Positions 8,151 to 16,101 of a DNA stretch of 64,000 nt are shown piece by piece (the first letter of the stretch is position 1; every line of letters starts with the position of its first letter). The notes under the pieces were generated by a model that was not told the DNA's origin, did no database searches, and worked only from the letters and a program-made list of their open reading frames with translations. The stretch is from NCBI GenBank assembly GCA_018889975.1, contig CP076546.1, positions 186,001-250,000 of the forward strand. Direction: 5' to 3'. The position numbers were made by a program, and so were the translations under genes. The stretch is from Bacillus sp. NP157 (GTDB lineage: Bacteria > Pseudomonadota > Gammaproteobacteria > Xanthomonadales > Rhodanobacteraceae).

Positions 8151-8176
8151 GATCGCGCGCAGGCGCACTCCTACAC
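8151..8176 (-). repeat. Degenerate GTAG-type REP palindrome
   Basis: In reverse orientation, GTGTAGGAGTGCGCCTGCGC followed by GCGATC, with one change from the family pattern. It lies just after the DUF2802-type gene, upstream of the metallopeptidase gene. Confidence 0.65.
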
Positions 8177-8305
8177 TGGGCGGGGTGAACGGATTTTGCG
8201 ACGCGGGTCACATGTTCGTTCGGTCGCAGGAAAACTCAGAATTCTTCTATTCCAGGGCCATCGCGCCCACCGCTAACGTCTGCACCCCCTCACGCGGAGT
8301 GCTAC

Positions 8306-9565
8306 ATGACGACAACATCAGGCGGGTTTTTCCAACGCACATCCTGGTCGCTCCCATGGCGATCGCTGGCGCTGGTTGCGTGCTGCACGGTGCCTCAACT
8401 GGCAAACGCGACGCAGCAGATCGACGTCCAGCTCAGCTCACCCTACCTCTACGACAAACAGCGCGCCTCGATCATCCACGTGGAAATCGCGAACGTGGGA
8501 GACGAAGACGTCTCGCTCCTTCTGTGGGACACCCCCTTCGCCAAGGCCGCAGGCAGGCTTCCCAAGCCCCTGTTCGACGTTACCGATATCCACGGGAAGG
8601 AGCTTCGTTATGCCGGTCGCTGGGTAAATATAGGGCGCTTACATCTCGACGACTTTGTCGTGCTCCATCCGGGCGAGCGTCGCTCGGGCGATGTAGATCT
8701 GCGTCCTGAATATGACTTCGGCAACGGCGGCGCGTTCGCCGTGCGCTACACGCTTCCCCTCGGTCGTGAGCCTGATCCCAGCAACGTGACTCCGGAGCAG
8801 TATGCAGCCTTCCGGCGCAATACCCTGAGCGAAGTAACGTCGAACGAAACGCTGATTCTCATCGATGGTCCCGTTATCCGGTCCGCTGCTGTCAACGATA
8901 ACGAGTGCCGCCAAGACCAACTCGATGTCATCTACTCGGCGAAGAGCCTCGCCTTTCAACGCACCTACGACGCGTCGGCTTACATGCACAGCCGCTACCC
9001 GTACGTAAAAGGCAGCGACGGTAAATACCACACCGTATTCGAGCCCCATCCACGCTACGAGCGTTGGTTCGGCTCACACGGCGAAGGTCCCGTACCAGGT
9101 GATGAAGATTGGAAGGACAGCGACAATGGACATGCGTACATAGCGCTAGACCGAATCTGGAGTCGCATGCTCGGTGGCGGCGGTAGTCAGTTCAAACCGC
9201 AGTGTGGATGTCCCGGATATCCCCCCAATTCAACCGCATGGGCGGAGGAGGATTCTCGTTACACCGTCCATTTCTGCGATCTCTTTTTCAAGTTGCCAGA
9301 GAAGGGCTGGCCTGCGTCTCGAATGGGTGTCGTAGCCCATGAATTTTCGCATTTCACCGATGGATATAGCGCGAAAGACTACGAATACGGAGTGCGAGAC
9401 GTCGAAGAGCTGGCGAAAAAAGATCGATGGAAAACTGTCCGCAATGCAGACTCGTTTGAGTTCTTCATCATGGACACTACGCCGTACGACGAGCCGCAGC
9501 CTGACGCAGGAACACAGCAGGCATCGGACGCGGGAGTGGAGGCAGAGTCACCGGCTCTGGATTAA
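8306..9565 (+). CDS. Secreted M35 (aspzincin) metallopeptidase, deuterolysin/AsaP1-like
   Basis: A 419-residue exported protein with a signal peptide ending near residue 36 (ANA-TQ). Residues about 38-200 form the prodomain-like N-terminal region (SSPYLYDKQRASIIHVEIANVGDEDVS, then YDFGNGGAFAVRYT). The C-terminal half is the peptidase: HEFSH (H345, E346, H349) followed nine residues later by D358 in AKDYEYG. This is the same spacing as the HExxH-D zinc site of peptidyl-Lys metalloendopeptidases, with Y361 matching the catalytic tyrosine; NADSFEFF is another family motif. The N-terminal half resembles propeptides of bacterial aspzincins. CGGAG lies eight bases before the ATG. A disordered acidic tail follows the catalytic domain. 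Confidence 0.85.
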   Translation: MTTTSGGFFQRTSWSLPWRSLALVACCTVPQLANATQQIDVQLSSPYLYDKQRASIIHVEIANVGDEDVSLLLWDTPFAKAAGRLPKPLFDVTDIHGKELRYAGRWVNIGRLHLDDFVVLHPGERRSGDVDLRPEYDFGNGGAFAVRYTLPLGREPDPSNVTPEQYAAFRRNTLSEVTSNETLILIDGPVIRSAAVNDNECRQDQLDVIYSAKSLAFQRTYDASAYMHSRYPYVKGSDGKYHTVFEPHPRYERWFGSHGEGPVPGDEDWKDSDNGHAYIALDRIWSRMLGGGGSQFKPQCGCPGYPPNSTAWAEEDSRYTVHFCDLFFKLPEKGWPASRMGVVAHEFSHFTDGYSAKDYEYGVRDVEELAKKDRWKTVRNADSFEFFIMDTTPYDEPQPDAGTQQASDAGVEAESPALD

Positions 9566-9583
9566 CCAGGTCATTTCTTTCAG

Positions 9584-9609
9584 GGGATCCTCAGTCACGT
9601 GAGGATCCC
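9584..9609 (+). terminator. Hairpin after the M35 peptidase gene
   Basis: GGGATCCTCA pairs perfectly with TGAGGATCCC across a six-base loop (GTCACG), 18 bases after the stop codon, followed by the AT-rich CTAATTCATT. There is no true U-tract, so termination is likely but not certain. Confidence 0.55.
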
Positions 9610-9782
9610 TAATTCATTCAAGGTGCCGCGGCTGGACTACGGCCAAACGGAGTCGCTCACACGCGGTAGAGGGCGGCTTACCGCTCAGTTCGTCGTTGTT
9701 GCGTAAGCAAGAAGCTCCGAATCCTTCCATTTCGAAGAACATGTTTCGAAAGTAAGGTATGCACCCATCCAGGGAAGGCGAC

Positions 9783-10379
9783 ATGAGTAACGTGCCAAGA
9801 ATTTTTTCGATCCACGGCTTGCTGATTAACGCTTTTCGGGCGGTCGTCGTGGTGGCATTCTGCACCGTGCCGCACATGGCGCACGCCGGCCAGCGGCTCG
9901 ACGTACGAATCAGCTCACCGTATCTCCACGACAGGCAGCGTGCGTCGATCATCCACGTTGAATTAGCCAACGTTGGTGACGAGGATATCTCGATCTTCTT
10001 GTGGGAGACCCCGTTCGTACAGATCCCTAAAGGTCTGGCCCGGCCCTTGTTCGACATCACCGACAGCGTCGGAAAGAGGGTTGACTACATAGGCCGATCC
10101 GTCAGCGTCAAAAGGGTCGACCTGACGTCGTTCATTACGTTGCATCCCGGCGAGATCCGTTCGCGGGACGTCGACCTTCGCCACGAATACGACTTCGGCA
10201 ACGGCGGCGCTTTCGCTGTCCGCTACACGGTGCGCCTGACGCACGAGCCCGACCTCGACGTGGTCGGGCCGGAGGCGTTCGCGGCGTTTCACCGAAACAC
10301 CCTTGAGGAAGCCACGTCCAACGAAACCATCATCCTCATCGACGGCCCCGTCGCACGCCCCGCGCCCCCACCCCTGTAG
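9783..10379 (+). CDS. Secreted paralogue of the M35 peptidase prodomain, without catalytic domain
   Basis: A 198-residue exported protein with a signal peptide ending at AHA-GQ (about residue 36). It matches the N-terminal region of the preceding peptidase almost end to end: LDVRISSPYLHDRQRASIIHVELANVGDEDIS, HEYDFGNGGAFAVRYT, ATSNETIILIDGPV. There is no HExxH and no peptidase domain. The stop TAG is the TAG of a REP element inserted right after the prodomain region. The gene may therefore be a peptidase gene cut short by the REP, or a free prodomain acting as chaperone or inhibitor of the neighbour. ATG 9783 is chosen because AGGGAAGG lies about six bases upstream; ATG 9759 lacks this. Confidence 0.75.
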   Translation: MSNVPRIFSIHGLLINAFRAVVVVAFCTVPHMAHAGQRLDVRISSPYLHDRQRASIIHVELANVGDEDISIFLWETPFVQIPKGLARPLFDITDSVGKRVDYIGRSVSVKRVDLTSFITLHPGEIRSRDVDLRHEYDFGNGGAFAVRYTVRLTHEPDLDVVGPEAFAAFHRNTLEEATSNETIILIDGPVARPAPPPL

Positions 10380-10399
10380 GAGCGCGCCCGCGCGCGACC
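10374..10399 (+). repeat. GTAG-type REP palindrome supplying a stop codon
   Basis: CCTGTAGGAGCGCGCCCGCG followed by CGCGAC. The TAG of its GTAG head (10377-10379) is the in-frame stop of the prodomain paralogue. Confidence 0.85.
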
Positions 10400-10430
10400 C
10401 AGTCCCGCCGCAGGCCAGCCCCAGCGCCGC

Positions 10431-13400
10431 CTACCGCTCCAGCCGATAATTCAAACTGGCCCGGCTGAAGTCCGTCGCGTTCTGCGCTTCGAAGTTCCAG
10501 CGATGGCTGAACAGATAGCGCAGCGTAATCACCTGGCCCGGATCGAACAGGCCGACGCCGTAGCTCAGGTACAGGCGCGGCGAGAGGTATTTGCCGACGG
10601 TGAAGGCCGACGTGCCGCCGAGCGCATCGTTGTTGCTCACGCCGATGTCGTCCACGCCGATGCGCGAACCGACGCTCTTGGCCAGCAAGTCACCCGCCGC
10701 CGATCCGAGCGCCTGCGCGGCCGCGCCCACCATGTTGCCTTCGCCACCCTTCACCTGCGACAGCGGCTTGCCGGTGACGAGGTAGGAGAGGGCGTCGGAC
10801 TGCTCCATCACCGGGTTGGAGAACACGGTGAGGATCGGACGGCGTGCGGTGCCGGACACATACAGGCCGACCTTCTGACCGTCGTCGATGGTCGCGTTCG
10901 GATTGAGCGTACGCGCTGCACGAATATTGATGGCGGGATTGTCGATCGGAGTGCTGGCGAACAACAGCTGGCCCGATTCGATCTTCAGGTCCTGCCCGTA
11001 GGCCTTGTAGGTACCGTCGACGCCGATCTGGCCCTGGCCCGTCGTCGCGCGGCCGGGCCGCTCGCGTACGTCGAGCTGGCCGGTGATGCGACCGTCGATG
11101 CCGAAGCCGACCAGATGGACCTTCTGGCCGAGGTCCACGCGGATGTCCGCGCTGATCGGCGAGGCTTCGGCGGCGGCTTCCTGCGCCTTGTCGTCGACGA
11201 CGACGACATCGGACGAGGCCTTGGTGGCGCCCGCGCCCGGGAGCTTCTCGACGTTCACGTCGGCGAGGTCGATGCCGACCTTGCCGGTGACGTTCATGCC
11301 CTTCGCGTCCTGCACGATGGTGAGGTCGGGCGAGACGATCGCCTTGGCGGCCGGGATGTCGACCGCCGTGAACTTCGAGCCCTGGATGCCCAGGCGCATC
11401 TGCGCACCGGCGCCAAGCGCCGCGGTGCCCTTGATCCCCAGCGTGCCCTCGCCCGAGGCGATGGTGCCGTCGACCGCGTAGTTGGTGGCATCGGTGGTGC
11501 TGACGCTGAAGCGGCCGTCGTGCAGTTTCAGTCCAGCGCTCGGCACTTCGCCAGCGAAGCCAGCGACCACGGCCTGGCCAGTGATCGCCGGCGTCGCCAC
11601 GGTGCCACCGAGGTTGAAGCTGGCATCGAGGCCGCCCTTCACCGAGGCCAGCTCGGTGGTGAACAGCTCGATCACCGACAGGTTCTTCAGGTGCAGTGCG
11701 ATGTTGCCGCCCAGTGCCTGCTGGGCACCGGTGACCGATACGTTGCCGGCAAGCGTGCCGCCATCGTTGAGCGACGCGTTGACCGTCACGCGCTGGCTAT
11801 CCGGTGCCAGCTGCGCATTCACCGCCAGGTTGTCGTACACCAGCAGCGGCTGGTCGCTGCGGTCCGGGTAGACCACGCTGCCATGCGGCGAGGCCAGGCT
11901 AGCCTGGCCGGAAAGCGCGCCGGCTGCCGTGCGTCGCACGCTGCCGTCGCCTTCGATGAAACCGTCCGCGCGCATCGGCGTGTTGCCGGCTTCCGCCGCC
12001 GTCATGAGCAGCGACAGCGGCACGCGACGCAGCCGGTAATTCGCATCGAGGTTGCCGGCCTTGTCCTGCTTCGCCGCGACGCAGAGCAGGGGATCGCCCG
12101 CGGTGAGGCAAAGGTCGCTCATGCTCGCGGCGCCATCCTTGAAGGCAAGCTGGCTGGCGTTCTGCAGGCGCCAGCGCGGCAGGCCCTGGAAATCGATATT
12201 TAGCGAGGACAGCGTGCCGTTCCACCCGTTGTCCTTGTACGAGCCCGACAGCTGCAGGTCCGTGCTGAGCGGCTTGCCCTTCGCGTCGATCGATAGCTGG
12301 TGGCGCTCCTGCGTGCCGTTGGCGTTGACGGCGATGCGCTCGAAAACCATGCCACCGGCGTTGGCGCCCGTGGCCACCACGTCGAACTTGCCACCCGGCG
12401 CGCTGACATCCGGGATGTCGGCATTGACGGTCAGGGCATCCACTTTCTGCCCCGCATAGACGATCGCGTTGCCGCGCAGGTCGGCTTTCACGGCGAGTTT
12501 GGGTACGTTGCCCTTCGCATTGATCGTGCCCTGCAGGCGACCGCCGGCATCCGGCAACCAGTCACCGAGCGAGGCGATGGCCAGCTTCAGCTGCGCGTCG
12601 TTCGACGTATCGCCCTTCGCATCGAGGCTGATGGTGCTGCCGCCCGAGGCGAGGTCCAGCGTACCGTTCACCACCTGGCGTGGCTTGAGCTCGAGCTTGC
12701 CGTTGCCGCGTAGCGGACGCTGGCGCAGCGTGCCATCGAGCTTACGCAGCTCCAGGGTGCCGAGCGGCTCGTCGTTGACGAGGCGGCCCTCGGTGGAAAG
12801 GTCGAGGTTGAGCGCGCCGCCCCACGCGGCCAGCAGCTGGCCGGGATCGAAGCGATCGCCCTTCATGTCGAGCTTCCAGGCGATGCCCGGCTTCAGCGTG
12901 ACTGTGCCGCTGGCGGCGAGCACGCCGTTCGGCTGTTTCAGTTCAAGCGTGTGGATGTCGATGACGTCGGGTTTGCCGTTGACGTCCAGGGTGAACTTGC
13001 CGAGGTGGTCGGGCGGGCCGATGTCGACGTCGCCCAGCGCGTGGTAACTCTCGTCGCCGCCCTGGAAGCTCAGCTTACCGTTGCTGGCGAGCACCTGGCC
13101 GGCGACGTCCTCGGGCACGACCACGTCTTTCCAGGCCAGCGACAGGTCGGCGGTGAGCGGGTTGGCCGCGATCTCGACGGTGCCCTTCGCGGTCAGCGAA
13201 CCCTTCACCTGCGGCGAGCCGACGGTGAGCTCGTTGAGGGTCAGGCGCTTGTAGTCGTGGTCGAACGCGGCGTCGATCGGCGCCAGGTGCACGCGGTAAT
13301 CGTTGAGGTCGACGTCGCCATCGAGCTTCGCGCCGTAGCGGTCGCCCGAGCCCTTCAGCGCGAGGCCGAGCGCGATGAGGCTGCTGTCGCCGATCAGCGG

Positions 13401-14180
13401 TTTCGGGTTGAACGCGGGCGCATCGATCGAGCCGGTCCACGCGTAATCGCCGCTCTGCACGAGGTTGGCGTCGACCTGGGCCACGAAGGGCAGGCGCAGC
13501 CGGACGATGGTGTGGGCCTTCGCGCCATCGCTATGCGCCTCGAGGTCGCCCGCGTACTCCACCTCGCCGACCTTCCACTGGAAGCTGGCCTTGCCGTCGC
13601 CCATGTAGCCCTTGCCCACGGCAAGGTTGCCGGCGAGGTCGGCCTGGCCATCCGGTGCGCGCAACGCGAGCTTGCCCACGGCGATGCCCTTGCCGGTCCA
13701 CGAGGCGGCGAGGTCGAGCGAGTTCGACTCGAACAACGGCTGGCCGGCCTGGCTTACCTTCACGTGGCCGATCTTCGCATCGTCGATCACGATGTCGAGC
13801 GGCGGCTTCAGCGTGAACGGTTCGGAGGGCTCGTTGGTGTCGGGCTGGCTGGGCGGCAACGCCACGTCGACGTCGCCGACGACGAGGCTGTAGACGTGCG
13901 CCGACTTGTGCAGCAAGGCGCCGAACGAAAAATCGACGTGCGCCTTCGCCACGCGCACGTCCATGCCCTTGCCGTCCTTGTAACGCACGCCGGCGAGGTC
14001 GAGCGGGCCGGCGAGGCGGCCCTCGGCACGGTCGACGGTGAGCGCGTTGTCCGTGAAACCCTGGGCGCGGGTGAGGGCGAAGCGCAGGCCCGCGGCGGTA
14101 CCGACCAGCCACCAGACGCCGAGCGCCACGATCAACACCAGGGCGCCGAGCGCGATGCCGGTACGGATCAACCACTTCAT
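10431..14180 (-). CDS. tamB: Translocation and assembly module protein TamB
   Basis: A 1249-residue AsmA/TamB-type inner-membrane protein. One N-terminal membrane helix (WLIRTGIALGALVLIVALGVWWL) is followed by a very long beta-rich periplasmic region. It ends with the conserved TamB domain: VDGTYKAYGQDLKIESGQL, NPAINIRAAR, LSYLVTGKPLS, and a final beta strand LNYRLER. TamB spans the periplasm and works with the outer-membrane partner TamA in autotransporter insertion and phospholipid transfer. The ATG at 14180 is chosen because the hydrophobic anchor begins there; the open frame reaches further back into tamA. It lies 11 bases downstream of the tamA stop, forming a tamA-tamB operon on the minus strand. 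Confidence 0.93.
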   Translation of the reverse strand: MKWLIRTGIALGALVLIVALGVWWLVGTAAGLRFALTRAQGFTDNALTVDRAEGRLAGPLDLAGVRYKDGKGMDVRVAKAHVDFSFGALLHKSAHVYSLVVGDVDVALPPSQPDTNEPSEPFTLKPPLDIVIDDAKIGHVKVSQAGQPLFESNSLDLAASWTGKGIAVGKLALRAPDGQADLAGNLAVGKGYMGDGKASFQWKVGEVEYAGDLEAHSDGAKAHTIVRLRLPFVAQVDANLVQSGDYAWTGSIDAPAFNPKPLIGDSSLIALGLALKGSGDRYGAKLDGDVDLNDYRVHLAPIDAAFDHDYKRLTLNELTVGSPQVKGSLTAKGTVEIAANPLTADLSLAWKDVVVPEDVAGQVLASNGKLSFQGGDESYHALGDVDIGPPDHLGKFTLDVNGKPDVIDIHTLELKQPNGVLAASGTVTLKPGIAWKLDMKGDRFDPGQLLAAWGGALNLDLSTEGRLVNDEPLGTLELRKLDGTLRQRPLRGNGKLELKPRQVVNGTLDLASGGSTISLDAKGDTSNDAQLKLAIASLGDWLPDAGGRLQGTINAKGNVPKLAVKADLRGNAIVYAGQKVDALTVNADIPDVSAPGGKFDVVATGANAGGMVFERIAVNANGTQERHQLSIDAKGKPLSTDLQLSGSYKDNGWNGTLSSLNIDFQGLPRWRLQNASQLAFKDGAASMSDLCLTAGDPLLCVAAKQDKAGNLDANYRLRRVPLSLLMTAAEAGNTPMRADGFIEGDGSVRRTAAGALSGQASLASPHGSVVYPDRSDQPLLVYDNLAVNAQLAPDSQRVTVNASLNDGGTLAGNVSVTGAQQALGGNIALHLKNLSVIELFTTELASVKGGLDASFNLGGTVATPAITGQAVVAGFAGEVPSAGLKLHDGRFSVSTTDATNYAVDGTIASGEGTLGIKGTAALGAGAQMRLGIQGSKFTAVDIPAAKAIVSPDLTIVQDAKGMNVTGKVGIDLADVNVEKLPGAGATKASSDVVVVDDKAQEAAAEASPISADIRVDLGQKVHLVGFGIDGRITGQLDVRERPGRATTGQGQIGVDGTYKAYGQDLKIESGQLLFASTPIDNPAINIRAARTLNPNATIDDGQKVGLYVSGTARRPILTVFSNPVMEQSDALSYLVTGKPLSQVKGGEGNMVGAAAQALGSAAGDLLAKSVGSRIGVDDIGVSNNDALGGTSAFTVGKYLSPRLYLSYGVGLFDPGQVITLRYLFSHRWNFEAQNATDFSRASLNYRLER

Positions 14181-14191
14181 GCCGGCGCTCC

Positions 14192-15958
14192 TCACAGGTC
14201 GGGCCCGATGACGACATGCAGGTGGATGCCATGTTCGGTCTTGTCGTGGACCGGCACGGCGACGTCGACGCGGATCATGCCCACCGGCGACAGCCAGCGC
14301 ACGCCCAGGCCGGTGCCGATCTTCGGCTTGTAATCCGTGCCGGCGAACGCGTTGCCGGCGTCGACGAACGCGGCCATGCCCCAGTTGCGGGTGAAGTAGT
14401 GCTCGACCTCGGTGCTGCCCACGAGCAGGTTCTCGCCACCGACCACGCGGCCGTAGGCGTTGCGCGGGCCGATGCTTTCGAAGTCGTAGCCGCGCACGCT
14501 GCGGTCGCCACCGGCGAAGAAGCGCAGCTGAGGCGGCAGGGCGCTGAAGTCGTCGGTCCAGGTCTTGCCCGCCGTGCCGCGCAGGATCAGGCGATCGCGG
14601 CCCCAGAACGACTGGATCCATTTCGCGTCGGCCATCACGGTCGAGAACCGCGCGTCCGACAAGAGCGTGCCCACCGTGCTGCGCGCGGTCATGGTCAGCG
14701 ACCAGCCGCTGCGTACGAAGGTGGGGTTGTCGCCCTTTTTCTTGCTGAGCGTGATCTCGGGATAGAGCAGGGTGCTACGGCCGTGCTCGAGGCCCTCGGC
14801 GTTGTCGCCTTCGCCGCCGCGCTTGCCGACGGTGAAGGTGCCGGTGAGGGCGTTCATGCCGATGGTGCGGGTCCAGCCGTGCCACAGGCGGGTTTCGTTG
14901 GCGACCAGCTGCAGCGTGCGCGACTTCGAGGTGACGGTGTTCGCGTCACGGTAGTTCGCGCCGAAGTTGAAGCTGCGCTGGTTCGGGCCCGGCATGGGGA
15001 TCTGGTACAGCGTCGACAGCGTTTTCAGGCGCTGCGCCACCACCAGCTCGTTCTTCCACTTGTGCCCGCGGTCGTTGATCCAGCGCTTCTCGATGCCACC
15101 GCGCAGGCCGGGGCCGGTGTCGGTGCCGAAGAACGGCCCGCCGGTGTAGATGGTGCGCTTGGCCGGCGCGAGTTCCACGTTGATATCGACGGTGCCGTCC
15201 TTCGCGTTGTCGGTATCCGGGATGACGTTGACCACGGCGAAGTAGTCCGCGCCGTTCAACGCCTGCTGCAGCTGGAGCAACTGGTCCTGGGCGAAGTAAT
15301 CGCCGCTCTTGAAGGGCAGGTAGCGATCGAGGAAGCCGTCGCGGAACTGCGAGTTCTTGAAATTGACGTGGCCGTAGCGGAAACGCTGGCCAGCCTCCCA
15401 CTTCAGCTCGACCGTGGCGCTGTGCTCGGCGCGGTTCACTTCCACGCGATGGGTCACCAGCTTGGCGTCGAGGAAGCCCGTGGCGGTCAGGGCGCCGCTC
15501 ACCGCATCGCGCGCGGCGTCGTACTGGCCGTCGTTCATCGGCTTGTCTTTCATGTTCTGCACGCCGCGCAGCGCACGGCGCACGGCCGGCACCTTGCCTG
15601 CGTCGCCTTCGAGCGAGACGTTCACCGTCTTCACCGTGACCGGCGTGCCGGGCACCACGTGCAACGTCACCTGCCAGTTATTGCCCACCTGCTTCAGGTC
15701 GCCGGTGGCGGTGGCCTCGTAGTAGCCATAGGGGCGCAGCGCGGCCTGGACCTGGTCGGGCGCATTGGCGTAAAGGCGGCGCACCTGCGCGTCGGTAACG
15801 TCGCGCGCGGTGTACTGGCTGAGCTCGACGCCCGCGACGACCGCGTTCTTCAGGTTTTCGTCCACGCCGTCCACGTTCAGGACGACGCCCGCGTGCGCGG
15901 CGGCAGGGAAGAAGAACCACGGCAGAAGCAGCAGTCCATGGCGTCTTGTGAGGCGCAT
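14192..15958 (-). CDS. tamA: Translocation and assembly module outer-membrane protein TamA
   Basis: A 588-residue Omp85-family protein. A signal peptide (cleavage after AHA, about residue 23) is followed by three POTRA domains (about 25-265) and a 16-strand barrel with FFAGGDRSVRGYDFESIGPRN, the L6/RGY-like hallmark of the family, and GTGLGVRWLSPVGMIRVDVA. TamA is the outer-membrane half of the TAM complex. It is encoded immediately upstream of tamB in the same operon. A large plus-strand open frame over this gene (14216-16012) is an antisense artefact of high GC. Confidence 0.93.
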   Translation of the reverse strand: MRLTRRHGLLLLPWFFFPAAAHAGVVLNVDGVDENLKNAVVAGVELSQYTARDVTDAQVRRLYANAPDQVQAALRPYGYYEATATGDLKQVGNNWQVTLHVVPGTPVTVKTVNVSLEGDAGKVPAVRRALRGVQNMKDKPMNDGQYDAARDAVSGALTATGFLDAKLVTHRVEVNRAEHSATVELKWEAGQRFRYGHVNFKNSQFRDGFLDRYLPFKSGDYFAQDQLLQLQQALNGADYFAVVNVIPDTDNAKDGTVDINVELAPAKRTIYTGGPFFGTDTGPGLRGGIEKRWINDRGHKWKNELVVAQRLKTLSTLYQIPMPGPNQRSFNFGANYRDANTVTSKSRTLQLVANETRLWHGWTRTIGMNALTGTFTVGKRGGEGDNAEGLEHGRSTLLYPEITLSKKKGDNPTFVRSGWSLTMTARSTVGTLLSDARFSTVMADAKWIQSFWGRDRLILRGTAGKTWTDDFSALPPQLRFFAGGDRSVRGYDFESIGPRNAYGRVVGGENLLVGSTEVEHYFTRNWGMAAFVDAGNAFAGTDYKPKIGTGLGVRWLSPVGMIRVDVAVPVHDKTEHGIHLHVVIGPDL

Positions 15959-16066
15959 GAGCGTCCTTCAGGTCGTGGTCCAGGGCCATGCGGGCGGCAT
16001 GGCTGCCCGTAGAGCGCAATCCGGGCGCTCCGCATGGGCCGTAACTTACCGCGAGGTGGCGTGTAG

Positions 16067-16085
16067 GTCGAGCGAACGGCTCGAC
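16067..16085 (-). terminator. Short perfect hairpin after the glucan synthase gene
   Basis: GTCGAGC pairs with GCTCGAC across a five-base loop, about 17 bases after the stop of the GH17-GT2 gene on the minus strand. No U-tract follows, so the terminator role is uncertain. Confidence 0.35.
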
Positions 16086-16101
16086 AAAAGTGAACGAGGC
16101 G

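Noticed and set aside
8185-8709. A 174-residue open frame overlapping the metallopeptidase start
   Set aside because: It is Arg-rich, overlaps the signal peptide and prodomain of a well-supported gene in another frame, and has no ribosome site.
14216-16012. A 598-residue plus-strand open frame over tamA
   Set aside because: It is antisense to a clear Omp85-family gene, its composition is atypical, and it has no motifs; a high-GC shadow.
16067-16085. A confident terminator after the glucan synthase gene
   Set aside because: The hairpin is perfect but only seven base pairs with no U-tract, so it is kept only as a low-confidence feature.
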